From Candidatus Thorarchaeota archaeon (GTDB lineage: Archaea; Asgardarchaeota; Thorarchaeia; Thorarchaeales; Thorarchaeaceae): DNA of 15,226 nucleotides. Below the pieces are notes generated by a model that saw nothing but the letters and a program-made list of their open reading frames with translations, did no database searches and had not been told where the DNA came from. Positions within the stretch are counted from its first letter, which is position 1, and each line of letters begins with the position of its first letter. Positions 6,733 through 12,276 of this stretch are shown one piece after another. Location of the stretch: assembly GCA_016840825.1 (NCBI GenBank), contig JAEORN010000307.1:1-15226 (forward strand), given 5' to 3'. Both the position numbers and the translations under genes were made by a program.

Positions 6733-6734
6733 CA
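6711..6734. terminator. 24-bp perfect palindrome over the flavodoxin stop codon, between convergent genes
   Basis: TGTCACTGAGCT (6711-6722) is followed without a gap by its exact reverse complement (6723-6734). The TGA stop of flavodoxin (6730-6732) is inside it, and the convergent membrane-protein gene ends at 6749. An RNA from either strand could fold into a stem of about 10 bp with a small loop. No T-tract follows within 10 nt, so it may act as a bidirectional transcript-end hairpin or as a protein-binding site; I cannot decide. Confidence 0.5.
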
Positions 6735-6748
6735 CCAATATATCATTG

Positions 6749-7444
6749 TCAATCTGAGTTGGATTCGGGGTAGAGTATCGCCAATCTGAGTTCTAAATGT
6801 CTTGAGGTTATATAGACTTCCTCTGTGTACTCAAAGGCATCATATTCTCCGATGATGAGGACTCTAAGAGGTTTGCTACTCTCCTCTTTGAATAGCTCAA
6901 TGATCCTATCAAACGCTCTTTCAGCTTCAAACCTAACTTGAGGTTCTGCTATTGCATCAAGTACTCCTTGAGGAGGACCTTTCTCAGCATTCATGAAGGC
7001 ATATATTGAAACTAATACTACCAAGATGATGATTACAATAAAGCCAGTGATCATTATCGGGAACGCAATCACTGTAGGGATTATTCCGAACAATCTCAGG
7101 AATTCCAAGCCCAACAGACAGAATATGCCTCCGATGCTTCCAAAGATAGTTATTCTCAGGAACCATGTTGTCAGTGCAGATATCTCTGGAGAAATCTTCT
7201 CTGTTAGAGCTGTGGAGAATGATTTCTTAAGTTCTGGATCAAATTTATCAAGAACGTGCATGGTTGAACCCAAAGCAATGCTTCCAGATTGTGAGAACTC
7301 CTCTGGAGCTTTTTGACCTTTTATCTTTCCAAAATCTGCATATCCATTTTGAATCATATCTAGGAATTGAAGGGCTCTTGAGATGAGAACACTCTTGACG
7401 CCTCTTACTTCAAAGTCTGTCTGGTTCTTCTTGGTACTCTTCAT
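6749..7444 (-). CDS. Two-helix membrane protein of unknown function
   Basis: A 231-residue protein that I do not recognise. Residues 1-92 are soluble and partly helical (VLISRALQFLDMIQNGYADFGK; ELKKSFSTALTEKI). Two strong hydrophobic helices at about 95-115 and 121-151 form a hairpin with a short loop. Residues 152-231 are soluble and mixed alpha/beta (EAERAFDRIIELFKEE, then PLRVLIIGEYDAF). Both ends should therefore face the same side, probably the cytoplasm. It converges on the flavodoxin gene with a 16-bp gap and diverges from the small zinc-ribbon gene. No strong ribosome binding site precedes ATG 7444, so a leaderless or near-leaderless mRNA is possible. Confidence 0.65.
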   Translation of the reverse strand: MKSTKKNQTDFEVRGVKSVLISRALQFLDMIQNGYADFGKIKGQKAPEEFSQSGSIALGSTMHVLDKFDPELKKSFSTALTEKISPEISALTTWFLRITIFGSIGGIFCLLGLEFLRLFGIIPTVIAFPIMITGFIVIIILVVLVSIYAFMNAEKGPPQGVLDAIAEPQVRFEAERAFDRIIELFKEESSKPLRVLIIGEYDAFEYTEEVYITSRHLELRLAILYPESNSD

Positions 7445-7563
7445 TGGTGATCGATAATAAATCAGCTTGAAAGAAAATAACCTCTTCCTCAGGAATCCGG
7501 GTTTATTGTTCTAGCTAAATCCTTTTTACACCTAAATTCAAAGTTCTTTCCTCGGTGCATACC

Positions 7564-7716
7564 GTGGATGAAGAAGAACTAACCAATTGTGACCTTGTTG
7601 CCCAAGACGCTCAAGATGAAATTCGAAGAAGAGCAAAGGATGCCAAATGGAAGTGCAAAGAGTGTGGACACATTTCCTACAAGAAGGATCATCTCTGCGA
7701 ACCCACTGAAATCTGA
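7564..7716 (+). CDS. Small zinc-ribbon protein, 50 residues
   Basis: From GTG 7564 the frame runs 50 codons to TGA 7714-7716. The N-terminal half is acidic, then polar and helical (DAQDEIRRRAKDAKW). The C-terminal half holds a compact metal site CKECGHISYKKDHLCEP with Cys31, Cys34, Cys45 and His36/His43 as possible fourth ligand. This kind of single short ribbon is common in archaeal proteins of unknown role. An in-frame GTG at 7555 is an alternative start that would add three residues. A/T-rich CTTTTTA (around 7521-7528) may be its promoter. It is tail-to-tail with the coiled-coil gene, with one base between the stop codons. The coherent C-x2-C-x10-C end makes it more than a chance frame. 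Confidence 0.6.
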   Translation: MDEEELTNCDLVAQDAQDEIRRRAKDAKWKCKECGHISYKKDHLCEPTEI

Positions 7717-7717
7717 A

Positions 7718-8041
7718 TTACTTCTTCTTTGGAGACACTCTGATTCTCTCAATTTCCTCGGGAGCCTCAAAAATCTCTTCCCATTGCTTCTCAGACAGAA
7801 TCTCTCTAAGCTTTTCTTTTCCGCCTCTCTTCATTCGTTCACTTGAATAGGAGAGTCGCTTCACTTTGACCGGTGAATTTGGGTGGTCAAATCTATCCTT
7901 GTCATATTTTCGGAGAGTTATTTCCATGTATTCATGCAGATGCTCTAGTTGATCTTCGATGGCATCTCTCTCCTTGTCAAGCTCGTAGTATTTCTCACAT
8001 ATCTCAAGCATCTCTTCTTCAAACTTCTCTTGAATACTCAA
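7718..8041 (-). CDS. Small coiled-coil protein of unknown function
   Basis: A 107-residue, highly charged protein. Residues 1-45 are a predicted long helix with heptad-like spacing (EEEMLEICEKYYELDKERDAIEDQLEHLHEYMEITL). A short KY..DRFDHPNSPVKVKRLSY segment follows, and a second helix (KEKLREILSEKQWEEIFEAPEEI, about 74-96) precedes a Lys-rich tail. I do not recognise a family. TTG 8041 is the likely start because GAGGT stands at normal distance before it (about 8048-8052). ATG 8011, ten codons later, has no such site. It ends one base from the zinc-ribbon gene that runs towards it. Confidence 0.6.
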   Translation of the reverse strand: MSIQEKFEEEMLEICEKYYELDKERDAIEDQLEHLHEYMEITLRKYDKDRFDHPNSPVKVKRLSYSSERMKRGGKEKLREILSEKQWEEIFEAPEEIERIRVSPKKK

Positions 8042-8078
8042 TAGTAGAACCTCACAGTAGGATGCAATGGGTGAATAA

Positions 8079-8087
8079 GATAAAAAG
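8079..8087 (-). promoter_or_regulatory. TATA-like box for the coiled-coil gene
   Basis: On the minus strand CTTTTTATC (8087-8079) predicts a transcript start near 8055, leaving a leader of about 15 nt that contains GAGGT. A similar stretch CCTTTTATC lies further upstream (about 8107-8115). The 147-bp gap to the GTPase gene holds nothing else I can support. Confidence 0.45.
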
Positions 8088-8188
8088 AATACCGCCTCTA
8101 TTCGATATGATAAAAGGAACTCATACTCACGATTTACGAATATGAATTATCAAGAATAAACATCGAAAAGCAACCTTGGTATGGCTAA

Positions 8189-9340
8189 CTAATGGGATGA
8201 AGCATCTCTGCGCATCTTTTGCAAGTCCAGCTCATCGACACGGCCTCGTATCTCTTTGCCTACTTGGTCAATTCGTGTGCGAATGTCATCAATCTGTCTG
8301 CTTCTTCTAGAGAGGGTATCATCTTTTCTCTGATTGATTTTGGTATACTCATCATAGGCATCAGCCCATTCTTGCCTGGTCTTCGCGAGCTGCTCCCTCA
8401 AATGCTCATACATAATCTTCTTGACATGTACTGTATTCTTGAGCGTCGTCAGCTGCTTTTCAAGGTCCGTAATCTCTTCAGATAGGGCTTCTTCAGCGGC
8501 TTTGAGCTCTTCGCGAAGGTTTACCAAATGGGACATCGATGAGCCAATTTGGTCCTCTACCAAATATTCTGAGTCTGACGCCAATGATGTCACAGGATCA
8601 AGATCTGGCTGTATAGCCCTCGCTTCATTTGCTGCTGGTACAACAACAGCTTCATTCTCAGCAGTAGCAGCGTGAGCATCAGCATGGACCACTGTTGCTT
8701 CAGCACTTTCTTCAGTAGTCGTTCTCGAAAGGTCGATAGTAGCTGAGGGACTTGGTGTGGGTTGTGGCTCTGGTTTGGCAGGAGTGGAGTCTTCTATCCC
8801 CAACATCATCTTTGCAAGCTCGGTGAATGCCTCGGTGATGTTCTCACCAGTTAGGGCAGATGTTTCGATGAAATATGCTGGCGTTCTCAGTTCGATACTC
8901 ATGTCCTCTGTGAACTTGATACCTTCCTCAGTTGACACGGTTTCAGTACTGGCGTATCCTGCACGGAGATCGACTTTATTTCCTGCAATGACCAATGGAG
9001 GTAGCTTTCCTACGAAACCCTTTGCTTCCGTCAACCATTGTCTTGCGTTCTCAAAGGATTCTCTGTTCACAACAGAGTACACTAGAACGAGGCCATGAGC
9101 GCCGTCATAGTATCGTTTCCTGAGATTCTGGAAGAGTGGTTGACCTGCTATATCCCAGATGATCATATCGACTTGATATTCCTGTATCTTGATAGTCTGC
9201 CGAGCAAAATCGACTCCAAGTGTCGGAATGTAGTTGGTCTTGAAGATCTTATCAAGGAACTTCCTTCTAGCACTAGTCTTACCGACGTACCCGTCTCCAA
9301 TAAGGCATATCTTGAATTGTCTGCGTATAGTGCCACTCAT
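8189..9340 (-). CDS. Ras/Rab-like small GTPase with C-terminal linker and coiled coil
   Basis: Residues about 6-182 form a Ras-superfamily GTPase with all motifs: G1 GDGYVGKTS (15-23), G2 Thr40 in YIPTLGVDF, G3 WDIAGQ (62-67), G4 NKVD (121-124) and G5 ETSA (159-162). Such eukaryote-like GTPases are abundant in Asgard archaea. A Pro/Thr/Ala-rich linker (183-260) leads to a long charged coiled coil (about 270-375: EELKAAEEALSEEITDLEKQL and on). Ordinary Rab or Ras proteins are about 200 residues, so this fusion is nearly twice as long. No C-terminal Cys for prenylation exists, so membrane recruitment would need the coiled coil or a partner. ATG 9340 is chosen because it starts just before the first strand (RRQFKICLIGDG) and GGTGA lies upstream; the open frame continues to 9478 but is not domain-like. 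Confidence 0.9.
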   Translation of the reverse strand: MSGTIRRQFKICLIGDGYVGKTSARRKFLDKIFKTNYIPTLGVDFARQTIKIQEYQVDMIIWDIAGQPLFQNLRKRYYDGAHGLVLVYSVVNRESFENARQWLTEAKGFVGKLPPLVIAGNKVDLRAGYASTETVSTEEGIKFTEDMSIELRTPAYFIETSALTGENITEAFTELAKMMLGIEDSTPAKPEPQPTPSPSATIDLSRTTTEESAEATVVHADAHAATAENEAVVVPAANEARAIQPDLDPVTSLASDSEYLVEDQIGSSMSHLVNLREELKAAEEALSEEITDLEKQLTTLKNTVHVKKIMYEHLREQLAKTRQEWADAYDEYTKINQRKDDTLSRRSRQIDDIRTRIDQVGKEIRGRVDELDLQKMRRDASSH

Positions 9341-9362
9341 TGCGATTCTTTCACCACATCTT

Positions 9363-9383
9363 CCAAGCTCGGGGGGCGCTTGG
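9363..9383 (-). promoter_or_regulatory. Stem-loop at the predicted 5' end of the GTPase mRNA
   Basis: CCAAGC (9363-9368) and GCTTGG (9378-9383) are perfect inverted arms around a 9-nt loop that contains a run of six G on the plus strand (C in the RNA). The TATA box at 9406-9414 predicts a start near 9384, so the transcript would begin almost exactly with this hairpin. The ribosome binding GGTGA lies further downstream and stays free. Confidence 0.45.
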
Positions 9384-9405
9384 CGTATGTCTGTTATGTT
9401 TTTTT

Positions 9406-9414
9406 CATATATAG
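9406..9414 (-). promoter_or_regulatory. TATA box of the GTPase gene
   Basis: On the minus strand CTATATATG (9414-9406) followed by an A-tract is the clearest TATA box in this half of the window. It lies 66-74 bp before ATG 9340, implying a leader of about 40 nt. Confidence 0.6.
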
Positions 9415-9453
9415 CGGTATTTATGACGCTGTTCACAAGATTTTTTGAAATAT

Positions 9454-10170
9454 TCAACGTATAACGTAGATGACCCACGGAGCGATACGATCCTCATTGA
9501 CCCACTGGTAAGGTTCGTCTACTTTTCCCAGAGGCCTGTATACATTGATTATTGTAAGTCCGGACTTGGCATATGTTTCTTGATATGCTTCATCAGTCCA
9601 CAAGATATCTTCGACAGGTCTCTTATCATCAATGTCAGATTGGATAATACGAACGATATCTCCACTTTTCGCCTCTTTGTTCTTCGGAAATTTCTTTGTA
9701 GAGAATGATGCCCATTCATGGAAGTAAATCTCTGGCGAGGAAACCAGATTGATGATGACTCCATCTTCTTTCAGGATTCTTTTCATCGCCTTTAGATTCA
9801 TGACTTTCTTTTCCATAGTAGGGATATTATCAAATGGGAATGCTGCTAGTATAAGATTGAATGATGAATCACCAAACTGTGAGAAGTCCCCTTCCTCTAT
9901 TACTCGATAATCACCCATTGGATCCATGCGTCCTGCTCGTCTCACCATATTCTCTGAGATATCAACTCCCACAACTCGAAATCCCATTTTCCTTAGGAAT
10001 CTAGTTGAACGCCCGGAGCCACACCCAAAGTCCAACGCGTCTTTTCCATTAACATGGTCAGATATTATTCTAGGAAGGTCTCTGTATGCAAGATAATATG
10101 TGCCCGGGAATTGCATCTTCGAATATGCTTCTGCACGTTCATCATCTTCATAGACATTTGAGAACTCCAT
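9454..10170 (-). CDS. Class I SAM-dependent methyltransferase
   Basis: A 238-residue Rossmann-fold methyltransferase of the Methyltransf_11/25 type. Motif I is ALDFGCGSGRSTRFLR (45-60), with the acidic end of strand 2 at VVGVDISENMV (67-77). A loop EEGDFSQFGDSSFNLILAAF (92-111) covers motifs II-III, and a strand with LKEDGVIINLVSS follows later. The C-terminal part (YAKSGLTIINVYRPLGK) is the usual last strand pair. The substrate cannot be deduced; family members modify small molecules, lipids or proteins. ATG 10170 follows AGGAAAGGAA, an acceptable ribosome binding site. It lies upstream of the GTPase gene on the same strand, but that gene has its own TATA box in the 113-bp gap, so they are probably separate units. 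Confidence 0.85.
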   Translation of the reverse strand: MEFSNVYEDDERAEAYSKMQFPGTYYLAYRDLPRIISDHVNGKDALDFGCGSGRSTRFLRKMGFRVVGVDISENMVRRAGRMDPMGDYRVIEEGDFSQFGDSSFNLILAAFPFDNIPTMEKKVMNLKAMKRILKEDGVIINLVSSPEIYFHEWASFSTKKFPKNKEAKSGDIVRIIQSDIDDKRPVEDILWTDEAYQETYAKSGLTIINVYRPLGKVDEPYQWVNEDRIAPWVIYVIR

Positions 10171-10274
10171 TTCCTTTCCTCATTGCGAACCGGTTTCTGA
10201 TATGAGTTAAGTTTTGCTGACTGACCAAAGATGAGATAACCTCGACCCAATGATTTAACTATGGTTAAAACCTA
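10171..10274. promoter_or_regulatory. Divergent promoter region, methyltransferase / MFS transporter
   Basis: The 104-bp gap contains the palindrome AACCGGTT (10188-10195) near the methyltransferase start, and GGTTAAAACC (10263-10272), a 10-bp palindrome, directly before the transporter ATG. ATTTAACTA near 10252-10260 is a TATA-like box for the transporter. With usual spacing the transcript would start at about 10283, suggesting a leaderless start at the second ATG (10284). Confidence 0.4.
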
Positions 10275-11483
10275 ATGGATTTCATGGAAAAGGAAGAGCC
10301 ATGCGGTGCAGATCACTCGAAGACATATGGATTCATCGAGTTCGTTTCGTATTTCCTCTTTGCTGTAGGTCCTTTGGTAGGAAACGCAGTTCTAGTGTTG
10401 CTTGGGGCAATCTCCAATGATTTTATGATCAACCCAACAGATGTCCTCATTGCTATTCCTGCATTCATGTTCCCATTCGCATTCTTTCAATTATTTTCCG
10501 GGGCTCTGAGTGATATCTATGGGAGAGTGCCAATTATTGCTCTTGGACTAATTGGATTTGCTGTAGGACTCGTACTCACAGTTCTGGCAACAACAATCGA
10601 ACTATTCGCTTTGGGTAATTTCATTTCTGGTATAGGATTCGGTTTCGTGAATCCTGTTCTCCTGGCTCTTCTATCTGATTGTGCTCGTCCTGAAGATATT
10701 CCAAAACGAATGGGTATCGCTTCCGCACTAGCATCTTTGAGTGTTGGTTTAGGTCCCTTCATCGCTGGGCAGATGGTAGTTTTAGGATGGCAATCCTACT
10801 ATCTGATGTTTATCCTCATAGTGATTTTAGGATTGATTGCGATTGTTACTGCAAATCGACCTCCAAAAGTCATTCATGGAGAAACTGGTGTCCAACAACT
10901 AGTATCTAATCTAAACATCGAGCTACGAAGGCCTATCATACTACTATTACTCATAACAACATTCATGGTAGCCTTGACATATCTCGGAGTTCTAGTTTGG
11001 ACCTCTCGGGGTCTCACAGGAGCACTCAACGAGGGACTTATCGGGATTATTCTCCTAGGAGGTGGAATTGCAGGTGCTATCATGGGGTCCTCTTTAGGTT
11101 CCATGATTCGCAGATTTGGATTCAGAGTTCCAATCTCAATTGGACTCGTTGCACTCTTATCTGGAGTTTCACTTCTTGTATTGGTTGGGGACATAACATT
11201 AAACGAATCTCTTCCCTTTGTTCAATTAGGAATTATAATTGTAGCAGGCGCGGGTGGGTTGCTCCTACCCATCATGATAACCTATAGCCAGATCCTTTCC
11301 CCAGAGCGCAGAGGAGTGTTGGCAGGTTCAGTTACATTCGCTTTCTTTCTAGGGTCTGCAGTTATCCCCAGTCTTTATGAACCATTATTTCATTTAGGAA
11401 TGACATTGCTCTATCTAAGCATACTGATAATAGGTATGCTACTAGTGGTATCGCTGCTAGTTCTCTATAAGAAAGCCACTTAG
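10275..11483 (+). CDS. MFS transporter, multidrug-efflux-like (DHA1 type)
   Basis: A 402-residue protein with about 12 transmembrane helices in two halves. Helices 2-3 are joined by the MFS motif A, GALSDIYGRVPIIALG (76-91). Helix 5 carries a Gly-rich stretch ASLSVGLGPFIAGQ resembling motif C of drug:proton antiporters. The second half has the weaker repeat GSSLGSMIRRFGFRVP. It most resembles Bcr/CflA-type and other DHA1 exporters, so proton-driven export of a small hydrophobic compound is likely, but substrate and direction are inferred. ATG 10275 opens the frame; ATG 10284 is an alternative that fits a leaderless mRNA. It differs clearly from the transporter at 3665-5005, which belongs to another MFS branch. 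Confidence 0.82.
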   Translation: MDFMEKEEPCGADHSKTYGFIEFVSYFLFAVGPLVGNAVLVLLGAISNDFMINPTDVLIAIPAFMFPFAFFQLFSGALSDIYGRVPIIALGLIGFAVGLVLTVLATTIELFALGNFISGIGFGFVNPVLLALLSDCARPEDIPKRMGIASALASLSVGLGPFIAGQMVVLGWQSYYLMFILIVILGLIAIVTANRPPKVIHGETGVQQLVSNLNIELRRPIILLLLITTFMVALTYLGVLVWTSRGLTGALNEGLIGIILLGGGIAGAIMGSSLGSMIRRFGFRVPISIGLVALLSGVSLLVLVGDITLNESLPFVQLGIIIVAGAGGLLLPIMITYSQILSPERRGVLAGSVTFAFFLGSAVIPSLYEPLFHLGMTLLYLSILIIGMLLVVSLLVLYKKAT

Positions 11484-11524
11484 TTGGTTCTAAAGAGCGA
11501 AGGGAATTCTCAGCTTTCTTAACT

Positions 11525-11537
11525 ATAATATATATAG
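11525..11537 (+). promoter_or_regulatory. TATA box of the cohesin-dockerin operon
   Basis: ATAATATATATAG is a strong TATA box 38-50 bp before ATG 11575. It predicts a start near 11558 and a short leader with AGGT just before the ATG. No other promoter-like site is seen before the second gene of the pair. Confidence 0.6.
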
Positions 11538-11574
11538 AAGTATAAGCAAACTTCTGAATGAGTTGTAGGTACAG

Positions 11575-12276
11575 ATGCGGACAATAGAAATCCTCTCAGT
11601 AGGGGTTTTTCTGATTGTAGTCTTCTCACCATGCTGTTATACGCAGGCGTATGCCACCACAGCGATGTTACCTGGAAATGCGTTGTGGATTGAGCTCTCA
11701 AAACCAACTCTATCAATGGTGAATGAGAAATTTAATGCGACAGTATGGATGAATATTACAGAAACGAGTTACGCTTGGCAAACCAAGATTCATTTCAATA
11801 CAACCTATCTGAATGTTTCTGGATGTGGTTATACAGATGGAAATCAAAGCGAATTCCTTGCACAGCACTCGTCAATATCAGTTCCCCCCGTCATCAATTA
11901 TGTGGAAGGTTCAGTTCTGACTGGAGAAAGTTTGCTCGGATCCGAAGAACAGAATCCAGGATATGGAAGTCTTGTTTGGGTTGAATTCGAATTGATCACT
12001 ATACCTGAGCAAACGAATACCGCCCTCAATATATCATTCTCTTATGATATTGACACATTTGTTCTGAATCCATTTCTTGAAACGATTCCCTTCAGTACGA
12101 TTCAGAACGCAAGTATAGTTTACCAAACTGAGCCAACAGACACCACTACACCCACTACCACAACTACACCTCTTCCCCTACCGATAGAGATGCTTGCGAT
12201 CATAGGATTTGTTGCTGTGTTTCTTGTTGTAGGTGTAGTAATTCTAAAACGAAGGAGGCTAAGAGAAAGTGAATAA
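11575..12276 (+). CDS. Membrane-anchored surface protein with cohesin-like domain
   Basis: A 233-residue exported protein. Residues 1-27 are a signal peptide. Residues about 36-184 look like a cohesin beta-sandwich: ALWIELSKPTLSMVNEKFNATVWM, then SYAWQTKIHFNTTYLNVSG (65-83), GYGSLVWVEFELITI (129-143) and an ending strand with IPFSTIQNASIVY. These match the pattern of archaeal cohesins (the W/Q-K-x-Y/F-x-N-x-T-x-L strand and the G-x-L-x-x-x-x-F strand). A Thr/Pro linker (185-202), a transmembrane helix (about 203-224) and a basic KRRR stop-transfer follow, so the domain sits outside the cell. Seven N-glycosylation sequons are visible. The next gene overlaps by 8 nt and encodes a dockerin. The fold call comes from motif reading only; a generic immunoglobulin-like fold is the main alternative. 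Confidence 0.7.
   Translation: MRTIEILSVGVFLIVVFSPCCYTQAYATTAMLPGNALWIELSKPTLSMVNEKFNATVWMNITETSYAWQTKIHFNTTYLNVSGCGYTDGNQSEFLAQHSSISVPPVINYVEGSVLTGESLLGSEEQNPGYGSLVWVEFELITIPEQTNTALNISFSYDIDTFVLNPFLETIPFSTIQNASIVYQTEPTDTTTPTTTTTPLPLPIEMLAIIGFVAVFLVVGVVILKRRRLRESE
12254..12258 (+). promoter_or_regulatory. Ribosome binding site of the dockerin gene inside the cohesin gene
   Basis: GGAGG lies in the codons of the cytoplasmic RRR tail, 10 nt before GTG 12269. It fixes the GTG start and indicates translational coupling of the two proteins. Confidence 0.7.

Noticed and set aside
9445..9457. TTGAA-ATA-TTCAA repeat at the methyltransferase stop as a terminator
   Set aside because: The stem is only five A/T-rich base pairs, and on the coding strand it is followed by A residues, not T.
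9341..9478. N-terminal extension of the GTPase to an earlier start at 9478
   Set aside because: The added 46 residues cover the TATA box and the leader hairpin, show no domain character, and overlap the end of the upstream methyltransferase gene. ATG 9340 starts right before the first GTPase strand.
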